DNA from: Enterococcus sp. 9D6_DIV0238
GTDB lineage: Bacteria; Bacillota; Bacilli; Lactobacillales; Enterococcaceae
Reading direction: 5' to 3'
DNA length: 64,000 nt
Assembly (NCBI RefSeq): GCF_002174455.2
Contig: NZ_CP147246.1
Location: forward strand, 2,582,001 to 2,646,000
The notes under the pieces were generated by a model that saw only the letters and a list, made by a program, of their open reading frames with translations, had not been told where the DNA came from and searched no databases. Positions 28,470-36,166 of the stretch are shown piece by piece; position 1 is the first letter of the stretch; each line of letters starts with the position of its first letter. The translations under genes and the position numbers were made by a program.

Positions 28470-30809
28470 ATGATTGCAAATGAAAATTATCGCGTTCGTT
28501 ATCATCAATTGACTGATGAAAGACAAGAGTTAGCCAAAGAAACAACGATTCTGCTCGTTTTAAAAGGAGAATTGTCGATTACGATAGAAGAAAAAAGCGA
28601 AACGATCCAAGCTGGAGAACTGTTTGTGATCAATGCCAGTGATTATTTTGTCTTGAGTAGACAGACACATGAATCCTGCTTTTATATTGAATTGACTATC
28701 AATAGTCTGTTCTTTGCTTCCCAGTTTCCAGCTTTTTTCTACACCTACTTTGATTGTCGACCCAAGCAAAAAGAATATGGGAAATTGCATGCGGTTTTAT
28801 CCTTAAGAAGACAGATTGCTGAGTTATGTTTAGTCAAATTCAGTGAGGAATCCGCTAAGCAATTAAAAGCTTCGTTATACTTGACCCAAATTATTTTGTC
28901 TTTGGTACACAATTTTCAAAGGGAAGAAGAGAGTACGGCGCTACATTCAGAAAATCAGACATTGAGAGATATCTTGGAATATATCGAAAATAATTATCAG
29001 AGAGGAGTGTCTTTAGCAGAGACGGCAGAGCACTTTTTTATGTCAGAACCGACATTATCCAAATTTTTTAAAAAGGAGACAGGTGATTATTTTTCCCATT
29101 ATGTTCGATCACTTGCGGTCAAGCATAGCTTAACAGAGCTGCTTTATACGAAAAAAAGCATTGAACAAATTGCTCTTGATGTAGGGTTTCATAGCAGTAA
29201 GACCTATCGGGAACAGTTCAAGAAGCTTTTTCAGGTGTCGCCAACAGACTATCGTTTCGCCCATTTATCTAAAAAAGAAGTCAGCCCAACGCTGCATTTG
29301 AAAGCATCTACTGCTGATTTAACGATCAAAGAAATTTTGCCCCCATTATATAGCTATCTTCAGACGACGTTAGAAGAAGCTCAGAGCTCTGAGCTTTCAT
29401 TAAAAACTAAGCAATTACAGATTACTTGTGAAAAAACAGTGACAGATTATCAAAAGAAAGAAGTGATCATCAAGGTCGGTACTCTGGAAAATTTAGCGTT
29501 GAAAAAGGTGCAAGAAGAGCTTATTGAATTGAATGAACAAATAGGAATCGATTACATCAGTGTGCATTCCTTATATGCTCAGTTGCCGCTGACAGTTCAG
29601 ATTCATCAAGAAGCTGGAATGAACTCTTTCCCAGCCTTTGAAAAGCTGGATTGTATATTGGCATTTTTGAATGAACATCGATTCCGCCTATTTTTTCAAC
29701 TATCATTGCCAAAGTTCAGGGCAATGGGTGCCTATGAACGAGAAAATTATCGTAAATTTTTCAGACATGTTCAAAGTACGTTCGGTAAACAGATGTTGAC
29801 ACATTGGAAAATCAATTGCCGGTTTGAAGAGCAACAGACAGACAATTATCATTCTGAGTTTTTGGAGCTGAAGAAAATCATAGATAGCCAATTTCCAGAA
29901 ATCGAAATAGGCGCAGAATTGTCTTTAGATGATCCATTCTTTGAATATGATGAGTTGAGCTCATTCCGATTTTTCTTTAAAGAAATTGCTCCTTTTTGTA
30001 AATTTGTTTCGTTTTCGGCGGAACCGAATTATGTGTTTAGGAATTTAGACAGCACGTTTCCCGATTTGAAGAATTATCATCAATATGTGCTGAATAAAAC
30101 ATTCTATATCAAGCATCTCATGAAAGAGTTTGACGTGAAATTACCCTTGTATTTAACGGAGTGGAATACATTGACAGGAATGACGCGTATCAGTAACGGT
30201 ACATTTTTTAGAGGAGCGATCGTTCTAAAAGATTTGTTGATGTTGACGCCATTACTACAGGGCTATGGTTTTTGGCTGAATATCGATTTATATGAGGTCA
30301 ACACTCAAAATCGTCCGCTGAAAAATGATGGCTTGGAACTTTTTCATTATCATAGCGGCAAACGTCCAGTGTATTTTTGCTTATGGCTAGCACGTCGACT
30401 GGGTGGAACTGTTGTAACGGCAGGAGAAGAGTATATAATGACACATAACAATGGGAAATATCAGCTATTACTGTTCAATACTAATTATTTTGACCCGCAC
30501 CTTTCTACGGAGGAAGCTTTTTTAAAAAGCCATTCGGTAAATATCGAACTGGATCTATCGAAAATCAAGCCTGCACAATATCAGGTCAAGCAAATTGAGT
30601 TTAATCGCTACAATGGCGCATTATTTTATACTTATGAAGAATTTAAAAATGCGGCGTCACTTGATCTGGAAGCACAGGAATATATTATGAATAAAAGTCG
30701 GCCTAAGATGAGAGTATTTGATGTACACATTCAAGAAACCTTTCATTACTTTGTAACATTAGATACGAACGGCATCGTTTTGCTGGAAATGACTCCGATT
30801 TATTATTGA
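28470..30809 (+). CDS. AraC-family regulator with a GH39-like C-terminal domain
   Basis: A 779-residue three-part protein. Residues 1-110 resemble an AraC-type cupin sensor ('LLVLKGELSITIEEKSETI'). Residues about 165-270 are a double helix-turn-helix of the AraC type, ending in 'SIEQIALDVGFHSSKTYREQ' and 'FKKLFQVSPTDYR'. Residues about 310-779 resemble a family 39 glycosidase barrel: 'YLTEWNTLTGM' keeps the position of the GH39 nucleophile Glu, but the usual WNEPN acid/base motif is not visible ('HWKINCRFEE' occupies the region). The barrel is therefore probably a ligand sensor. It diverges from the M20-MFS-M20 genes, its likely targets. A TG-C-TACAAT extended -10 lies upstream. Confidence 0.82.
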   Translation: MIANENYRVRYHQLTDERQELAKETTILLVLKGELSITIEEKSETIQAGELFVINASDYFVLSRQTHESCFYIELTINSLFFASQFPAFFYTYFDCRPKQKEYGKLHAVLSLRRQIAELCLVKFSEESAKQLKASLYLTQIILSLVHNFQREEESTALHSENQTLRDILEYIENNYQRGVSLAETAEHFFMSEPTLSKFFKKETGDYFSHYVRSLAVKHSLTELLYTKKSIEQIALDVGFHSSKTYREQFKKLFQVSPTDYRFAHLSKKEVSPTLHLKASTADLTIKEILPPLYSYLQTTLEEAQSSELSLKTKQLQITCEKTVTDYQKKEVIIKVGTLENLALKKVQEELIELNEQIGIDYISVHSLYAQLPLTVQIHQEAGMNSFPAFEKLDCILAFLNEHRFRLFFQLSLPKFRAMGAYERENYRKFFRHVQSTFGKQMLTHWKINCRFEEQQTDNYHSEFLELKKIIDSQFPEIEIGAELSLDDPFFEYDELSSFRFFFKEIAPFCKFVSFSAEPNYVFRNLDSTFPDLKNYHQYVLNKTFYIKHLMKEFDVKLPLYLTEWNTLTGMTRISNGTFFRGAIVLKDLLMLTPLLQGYGFWLNIDLYEVNTQNRPLKNDGLELFHYHSGKRPVYFCLWLARRLGGTVVTAGEEYIMTHNNGKYQLLLFNTNYFDPHLSTEEAFLKSHSVNIELDLSKIKPAQYQVKQIEFNRYNGALFYTYEEFKNAASLDLEAQEYIMNKSRPKMRVFDVHIQETFHYFVTLDTNGIVLLEMTPIYY

Positions 30810-30820
30810 AGCGTGTATTC

Positions 30821-30849
30821 TTGACGAATCTCTTTTTACTAGCTAGTAT
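30821..30849 (+). promoter_or_regulatory. Promoter of the glutathione peroxidase gene
   Basis: TTGACG (30821-30826), a 17-base spacer and TAGTAT (30844-30849) lie just after the AraC/GH39 stop and 32 bases before the next start. Confidence 0.6.
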
Positions 30850-30880
30850 TTAGAAAAGAGTATAGAGAGGATGATAGAGG

Positions 30881-31354
30881 ATGAGTATTTATGACTATCA
30901 AGTAAAGACGACTGACAACGATACAGTTTCGCTAGAGAAATACAAAGGGAAAGTCCTGTTGATCGTCAATACGGCGACCGGCTGCGGTTTTACTCCACAA
31001 TATGAGGGATTAGAAAAATTATATAAAGAGTATAAAGAGCAAGGATTTGAAATTCTGGATTTTCCTTGTAATCAGTTTGGGCATCAAGCGCCAGGAACGA
31101 ATCAGGAAATCAGCGATTTTTGTCAATTGACGTATCAAACGACCTTTGAAACATTTGGAAAAATCGATGTGAATGGCGAAAATGCTGACCCATTATATGC
31201 TTTTTTAAAAGGCGAAAAAGGCGGACTTTTAGGTGGAGCGATCAAATGGAACTTCACGAAGTTTTTAGTTGATCGTGAAGGCAAGGTCGTGAAGCGCTTT
31301 GCACCAACAGTAGAACCAGAGAAAATCGCTGGGGATATTGAGAAATTAATGTAA
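30881..31354 (+). CDS. Glutathione peroxidase family thiol peroxidase
   Basis: A 157-residue GPx that reduces peroxides. The peroxidatic Cys lies in 'VNTATGCGFTPQYEGL' (Cys in place of selenocysteine), the Gln in 'LDFPCNQFGHQAPG' and the Trp-Asn in 'IKWNFTKFLVDREG', completing the active-site set. The additional Cys in 'FPCNQF' is the usual resolving or structural Cys of bacterial GPx, so thioredoxin is the probable reductant. It stands alone behind its own promoter and just before the Fst-type toxin locus. Confidence 0.93.
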   Translation: MSIYDYQVKTTDNDTVSLEKYKGKVLLIVNTATGCGFTPQYEGLEKLYKEYKEQGFEILDFPCNQFGHQAPGTNQEISDFCQLTYQTTFETFGKIDVNGENADPLYAFLKGEKGGLLGGAIKWNFTKFLVDREGKVVKRFAPTVEPEKIAGDIEKLM

Positions 31355-31369
31355 AATATAACATTCTTC

Positions 31370-31399
31370 TTGATGTTTAAATGCTGATCATGGTATACT
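31370..31399 (+). promoter_or_regulatory. Promoter of the Fst-type antitoxin RNA
   Basis: TTGATG (31370-31375), an 18-base spacer and TATACT (31394-31399) point a start to about 31406, giving a short RNA that runs into the terminator at 31432-31467. The -35 is near-consensus, as expected for an abundant antisense RNA. Confidence 0.75.
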
Positions 31400-31405
31400 A
31401 CCTTT

Positions 31406-31468
31406 GAAAGCCAAAAACATCAAGTACACAAACCCCCTAGAGCTTGGGACTCTAGGGGGTCTTTTTTT
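31406..31468 (+). ncRNA. Antitoxin RNA of an Fst/par-type type I toxin-antitoxin locus
   Basis: The predicted RNA is about 63 bases, runs toward the toxin gene, and shares its terminator (11-bp stem). It contains AACATCAAGTACAC (31416-31429), repeated with one change at 31562-31575. On the opposite strand that second copy covers the toxin start codon and the base before its Shine-Dalgarno. The RNA can therefore pair with the toxin mRNA at both the terminator loop and the translation start, which is the known RNAI/RNAII arrangement of plasmid pAD1 par. Confidence 0.8.
31432..31467. terminator. Shared bidirectional terminator of the Fst-type locus
   Basis: ACCCCCTAGAG (31432-31442) pairs perfectly with CTCTAGGGGGT (31450-31460), followed by a C and seven T. 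The two converging RNAs of the toxin-antitoxin locus both include this stem. Confidence 0.9.
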
Positions 31469-31479
31469 GTCGCCTATTT

Positions 31480-31566
31480 TCACTTCTTCTTTCTGTTATT
31501 TAACCAATACTCGAATAGAGCAAGCAAAATTCCGACAAGAAGTGGACAAAGAAATGCCAATAACAT
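31480..31566 (-). CDS. Fst-family type I toxin peptide (28 residues)
   Basis: A hydrophobic membrane peptide that starts MLLAFLCPLLVGILLALFEY and ends WLNNRKKK: a single helix followed by a charged tail, as in the Fst/Ldr family that damages membranes when made in excess. AGGAGG (complement of 31575-31580) lies 8 bases before the ATG at 31566. The 5' and 3' ends of the mRNA can pair (TTTTGTCGCC near 31615-31606 with GGCGACAAAA near 31478-31469), a fold known to delay translation in this family. The gene lies between glutathione peroxidase and kdp on the chromosome, where it may act in stress response or have no stabilising role. A separate promoter near 31620-31680 is expected but not clearly resolved. 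Confidence 0.85.
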   Translation of the reverse strand: MLLAFLCPLLVGILLALFEYWLNNRKKK

Positions 31567-31750
31567 CAAGCACACCTCCTTTCAGTCGCAAAACTGTAAG
31601 AAAAGGCGACAAAATAAAATACGCATAAATACGGATAAATAGGTTCTTCTTCACGTATAAAGATTCTATAAAGAAAATCCCTCCACTTTAACACTATCTT
31701 TATATAAAAACTGATATCATTTTTTTATCAAATGAAGGAGAGGAATTTTG

Positions 31751-31831
31751 ATGACGATTATTTCGGGTATTATCGCAGCGTTATTGCTTATTTATTTATT
31801 TTACCAACTACTTTGGGGGGATCAACAGTGA
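31751..31831 (+). CDS. kdpF: KdpF, small subunit of the Kdp potassium pump
   Basis: A 26-residue single-helix peptide, [20 protein letters not shown] followed by LWGDQQ, preceded by GAAGGAGAGG. KdpF stabilises the KdpFABC complex in the membrane. Its stop TGA overlaps the GTG start of kdpA by two bases, and it shares the family pattern of one helix with a short polar tail. A longer reading of kdpA from 31732 runs through this gene in another frame and has no membrane-protein character there. Confidence 0.88.
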   Translation: MTIISGIIAALLLIYLFYQLLWGDQQ

Positions 31832-33510
31832 GTACTATTTTGATACAGCAGTTCTTCTTTTTTATTGTGCTGATAGGGTTAGCGATTCCATTAGGTGTTT
31901 ATATGAATAAGGTCATGACTGGACAGAAAACATTTATGACAAGGATACTTGCGCCAGTTGAGACAAAAATATATCAGTTTTTAGGCAGTCCGGCACAAAA
32001 AGCGATGACCGCAAAACAATACGGTGCAAGTGTAGTGTTTTTCAGTTTGTTCTCGTTTTTACTGCTGATGGGTATGCTTGTGACACAGGGGTTTTTACCG
32101 CTAAATCCAGAGAAGATGCCAGGAATGAACGTGTCCCTTGCTTTTAATACAGCGGCAAGCTTTGTAACAAATACGAACTGGCAGGCGTATGCAGGAGAAG
32201 AATCATTATCGATTTTTAGTCAGGCATTTGGCTTAACCGTTCAGAATTTTGTTTCTGCTGGTGTAGGAATTGCCGTTTTATTTGTTTTACTTCGTGGTTT
32301 TGTGAATCGGACAACGAAGCAGATTGGAAACTTCTGGCAAGATTTAACGAGAATCATTTTATATGTATTATTACCACTCTCTTTTATCGTATCGCTCCTT
32401 TTGATCTCTCAAGGTGCTGTTCAAACCTTTGCTGGATCGGTTGAAACAACGAGTTTAGAGCTTGGAGAAAAAATCTTTTTACCGTTGGGAACTGTAGCCA
32501 GTCAAGTTGCGATCAAACAATTAGGAACAAATGGTGGTGGCTACTATGGTGGAAACTCTGCTTATCCTTTTGAAAACCCTAATTTGATCAGTAATTTTAT
32601 TGAAAATATTTCTATTTTACTGATACCAGCAGCTTTGATCGTTGCTTTTGGATTATTCGTCAAGGATTGGAAACAAGGCAGAACGATCATGATCGTGTCT
32701 CTTGGTTTTTTGATCGCTGCTTTGATCGGTGTGACCTTGAGTGAATATTACGGACCACAGTTTCAGCAAGTGATCGGTCAAATGAACCTTGAAGGAAAAG
32801 AAACACGCTTTGGTATTGGCTGGTCAAGTTTATGGGCTGTTAGTACGACTGCTGCGTCAAATGGTTCGGTCAATGCGATGCTAGACAGTTTCACACCGCT
32901 GGGCGGTTTGCTGCCGATGTTTTTGATGCAGCTTGGTGAAATCATCTTTGGCGGAGCTGGCAGTGGACTTTATGGCATGATCGTCTTTATTTTACTAGCC
33001 ATTTTTATTGCAGGTTTATTGGTTGGACGAACGCCCGAATATTTAGGGAAAAAAATCGAGCCTTTTGATATGAAAATGGTTTGCTTAGTGATTTTGACTC
33101 CGCTGTTACTGACCTTGATCGGAACAATGTTGTTTATTTTGAATCCTCAGGCAATGAGCTGGTTAGGTAATCAGGGCCCTCACGGATTTTCAGAGATCCT
33201 CTATGCCTTTTCTTCATTAGCAAATAATAACGGAAGTGCATTTGCCGGATTGACTGTAGATACGCCATTTATGAATTTACTAGGTGGTGTGATCATGATC
33301 TTATCTCGTTTTATTCCTATGTTGGCAGTGATTTATTTGGCCTCTAATTTAGGGAAAAAGAAAATCGTTGCCACAGGATCAGGCTCATTATCAACAACGA
33401 ATGCGACCTTTGTGACGATGCTGATCATCGTGATTTTAGTCGTAGGAGCACTAAGCTTTTTACCAGCAATGGCATTAGGCCCGATCGCTGAACATTTCAT
33501 AACTAAATAA
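31828..33510 (+). CDS. kdpA: Potassium-transporting ATPase subunit A
   Basis: The potassium-selective channel-like subunit, 560 residues from the GTG at 31828, giving the normal N-terminus ([20 protein letters not shown]). Four pore regions related to K+ channels are visible: '[14 protein letters not shown]', '[20 protein letters not shown]', '[13 protein letters not shown]' and '[14 protein letters not shown]'. About ten membrane spans are expected. Kdp is a high-affinity pump used at very low external K+. Coupling to kdpF by overlap suggests co-translation. Confidence 0.95.
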   Translation: MSTILIQQFFFFIVLIGLAIPLGVYMNKVMTGQKTFMTRILAPVETKIYQFLGSPAQKAMTAKQYGASVVFFSLFSFLLLMGMLVTQGFLPLNPEKMPGMNVSLAFNTAASFVTNTNWQAYAGEESLSIFSQAFGLTVQNFVSAGVGIAVLFVLLRGFVNRTTKQIGNFWQDLTRIILYVLLPLSFIVSLLLISQGAVQTFAGSVETTSLELGEKIFLPLGTVASQVAIKQLGTNGGGYYGGNSAYPFENPNLISNFIENISILLIPAALIVAFGLFVKDWKQGRTIMIVSLGFLIAALIGVTLSEYYGPQFQQVIGQMNLEGKETRFGIGWSSLWAVSTTAASNGSVNAMLDSFTPLGGLLPMFLMQLGEIIFGGAGSGLYGMIVFILLAIFIAGLLVGRTPEYLGKKIEPFDMKMVCLVILTPLLLTLIGTMLFILNPQAMSWLGNQGPHGFSEILYAFSSLANNNGSAFAGLTVDTPFMNLLGGVIMILSRFIPMLAVIYLASNLGKKKIVATGSGSLSTTNATFVTMLIIVILVVGALSFLPAMALGPIAEHFITK

Positions 33511-33529
33511 AGCAAAGAAGGGGAAAAAA

Positions 33530-35590
33530 TTGAAAAAAACACAAAGTAAACGCACCGTTTATTTAGACGCTTTACGATCTTCCTTTAAAAAATTAGCTCC
33601 CGCTGTTCAAATAAAAAATCCTGTCATGTTGGTTGTTTACCTCGGCGCAATGCTAACGACCGTTCTTTATATTTTGACCTTTACAGGATACACAGATACA
33701 GAACCATTCTTTATTTTGGCAATCGCATTGATTTTATGGTTGACGATTTTATTTGCAAATTTTGCTGAAGCGATCGCAGAAGGAAGAGGCAAGGCTCAGG
33801 CAGAAAGTTTAAAGCAGGCAAAAAAAGATGTCGTTGCGCATAAAGTTGCTTCAGTAGAAGACGCTGAGCTGAAAAAATTCAGCGAGGTCAAATCATCAGA
33901 GCTGAAAAAAGGCGACCTCGTTTACGTTTGTGCAAATGAACAAATTCCTATGGATGGCGATGTGATCGATGGAGCTGCCTCTGTTGATGAAAGTGCGATC
34001 ACAGGAGAATCAGCACCAGTGATCAGAGAATCAGGAGGTGACCGAAGTGCAGTAACAGGAGGGACAACGGTCGTTTCTGACTATTTGGTGATCAAAGTAA
34101 CAGCTGAAAATGGCGAATCTTTTTTAGACAAAATGATTTCTATGGTGGAAGGAACCGAACGTAAAAAGACACCAAATGAAATTGGTTTACAAATCATTTT
34201 GATCATGTTGACGATTATTTTTCTTGTTGTTTCGGCTACTTTACTGCCATTTACTAAATTTTCCAGTGAATTGGTTGGAAATGGCTCTGCATTAGCATTG
34301 ACTGTGATCATCGCGTTATTGGTATGCTTGGCGCCGACAACGATCGGTGCATTAGTTTCTTCGATCGGGATCGCGGGCATGAGCCGTTTGAATAAAGAAA
34401 ATGTGATCGCCATGAGCGGACGGGCAATCGAAGCGGCTGGAGATGTGGATATTTTATTACTAGATAAAACAGGAACGATCACCTTAGGGAATCGTCGCGC
34501 TAGTGAATTTATCCCTGTAGCAGGGGTGTCTGAATATGAACTGGCGGATGCAGCACAGCTTTCTTCTTTAGCGGATGAAACAGCCGAAGGTAGAAGCATC
34601 GTCATTTTAGCAAAGGAAAAATTTGATATCCGCGGACGTGAGCTTAATCATGTAGACGTTGAATTTATTGAGTTTACCGCTAAGACTAGAATGAGCGGCA
34701 TCGATTATCAAGGGGATGAAATCCGTAAAGGTGCGGCTGATACAATGAAAAATTATGTGGAAGAAAAAGGCAATCAATACCCTGAAGAATGTGATCAGAT
34801 CGTCCAACGTGTAGCCAACGAAGGCGGAACACCGTTAGTTGTTGTTAAAAACAATCAAGTATTTGGCGTGATTTATTTGAAAGATATCGTCAAAAACGGA
34901 GTAAAAGAAAAATTTGATGATCTACGTAAAATGGGGATCAAAACGATCATGATCACAGGGGACAATCCGATGACTGCTGCAGCAATTGCTGCAGAAGCTG
35001 GTGTAGATGACTTTCTGGCAGAAGCAACACCGGAAAATAAGATGAGCTTGATCCGTGATTATCAAGAAAAAGGGCACTTGGTTGCTATGACCGGAGATGG
35101 GACGAACGATGCGCCAGCGCTTGCTCAAGCAGATGTTGCTGTTGCGATGAATACAGGGACGCAAGCGGCTAAAGAAGCCGGTAATATGATCGATCTGGAT
35201 TCCAGCCCGACGAAATTGATCAGTATTGTTAAGATCGGCAAACAGCTGTTGATGACACGTGGTGCATTGACGACCTTTAGCATCGCCAATGATATCGCAA
35301 AATATTTCGCGATCATCCCAGTGTTATTTTTCAGTATTTATCCTTCTTTAGAAGCGCTGAATATCATGAAACTGACAAATCCGACAACGGCTATTTTATC
35401 AGCGATCATCTATAATGCATTTATCATTGTAGCGTTGATCCCTCTTGCGTTGAAAGGCGTTCCCTATAAAGAAAAGCCAGCTAGTCAAATTTTGCGTCAC
35501 AACTTGCTGGTATATGGTTTAGGCGGAGTAGTCGCACCGTTTGTTGCGATCAAATTGATCGACCTTTGTCTCACATTTTTATTGTATTAG
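33530..35590 (+). CDS. kdpB: Potassium-transporting ATPase subunit B (P-type ATPase)
   Basis: The ATP-hydrolysing subunit, 686 residues, starting at TTG after AAGAAGGGGAA. P-type motifs are intact: actuator '[12 protein letters not shown]', phosphorylation site '[14 protein letters not shown]', nucleotide region '[10 protein letters not shown]' and hinge '[20 protein letters not shown]'. The late '[20 protein letters not shown]' segment is typical of KdpB. It lies 19 bases after kdpA and 31 before kdpC in one operon. Confidence 0.96.
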   Translation: MKKTQSKRTVYLDALRSSFKKLAPAVQIKNPVMLVVYLGAMLTTVLYILTFTGYTDTEPFFILAIALILWLTILFANFAEAIAEGRGKAQAESLKQAKKDVVAHKVASVEDAELKKFSEVKSSELKKGDLVYVCANEQIPMDGDVIDGAASVDESAITGESAPVIRESGGDRSAVTGGTTVVSDYLVIKVTAENGESFLDKMISMVEGTERKKTPNEIGLQIILIMLTIIFLVVSATLLPFTKFSSELVGNGSALALTVIIALLVCLAPTTIGALVSSIGIAGMSRLNKENVIAMSGRAIEAAGDVDILLLDKTGTITLGNRRASEFIPVAGVSEYELADAAQLSSLADETAEGRSIVILAKEKFDIRGRELNHVDVEFIEFTAKTRMSGIDYQGDEIRKGAADTMKNYVEEKGNQYPEECDQIVQRVANEGGTPLVVVKNNQVFGVIYLKDIVKNGVKEKFDDLRKMGIKTIMITGDNPMTAAAIAAEAGVDDFLAEATPENKMSLIRDYQEKGHLVAMTGDGTNDAPALAQADVAVAMNTGTQAAKEAGNMIDLDSSPTKLISIVKIGKQLLMTRGALTTFSIANDIAKYFAIIPVLFFSIYPSLEALNIMKLTNPTTAILSAIIYNAFIIVALIPLALKGVPYKEKPASQILRHNLLVYGLGGVVAPFVAIKLIDLCLTFLLY

Positions 35591-35621
35591 TTCGTAGTTT
35601 ATATAAAGAGGAGAGAAAAAA

Positions 35622-36152
35622 GTGAAAAAAACAATGATTGCCTCATTAAAGAGTCTCGTAGTATTCACCCTATTGTGCGGTGTGTTTTATACAGCAGCTG
35701 TCACTGCGTTCGGTCAAGTGCTTTTTTCATCTCAGGCTAATGGCAGTTTAGTAAAAACAGAAAAAGCAGGGAAAAAGCAGATCATCGGCTCCAAATTGAT
35801 TGGACAAGAGTTTTCAGCGGATAAATATTTACATGGACGACCAACGACAGTCAGTCAGCTTTCGCCAGTATCAAAAGAACAACAAAAATTGATTGATGAA
35901 AGAATCGAACAAGCAGATTCAAAAGAAGTCCCGATCGAACTAGTCACCGCTTCAGCGAGTGGTGTCGATCCAGAAATCTCGCTCGATGCTGCAATGCTTC
36001 AGGTTTCACGAATCGCCTCAGCGAGAACGATGAAAAAAGAAGAGGTCCGTGATATAATCAAACAAAATATCACGGGGCTCAAAATCGGACCAGCAGACTC
36101 AAGACGGATCAATGTGTTAGGCGTCAATCAAATGCTGGATGAGGCTAAATAA
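35622..36152 (+). CDS. kdpC: Potassium-transporting ATPase subunit C
   Basis: A 176-residue subunit with one N-terminal membrane helix ('LVVFTLLCGVFYTAAVTAFG') and an extracytoplasmic domain. Family motifs include 'GSKLIGQEFSADKYLHGRP', 'VTASASGVDPEISLDAAMLQ' and 'RINVLGVNQMLDE'. KdpC holds the KdpA-KdpB complex together and raises its K+ affinity. GTG start after AGAGGAGAG. The length is normal. Confidence 0.95.
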   Translation: MKKTMIASLKSLVVFTLLCGVFYTAAVTAFGQVLFSSQANGSLVKTEKAGKKQIIGSKLIGQEFSADKYLHGRPTTVSQLSPVSKEQQKLIDERIEQADSKEVPIELVTASASGVDPEISLDAAMLQVSRIASARTMKKEEVRDIIKQNITGLKIGPADSRRINVLGVNQMLDEAK

Positions 36153-36166
36153 AGGATGGTATCAAC

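Noticed and set aside
31621..31750. c-di-AMP riboswitch before kdp
   Set aside because: The space is too short and no riboswitch-like fold is apparent. The KdpD stress domain also shows no obvious match to the c-di-AMP motif I remember from S. aureus, but I could not check this.
31732..31827. Upstream extension of kdpA from an ATG at 31732
   Set aside because: This part overlaps kdpF in another frame, includes the kdpF ribosome site and gives a polar, non-family N-terminus.
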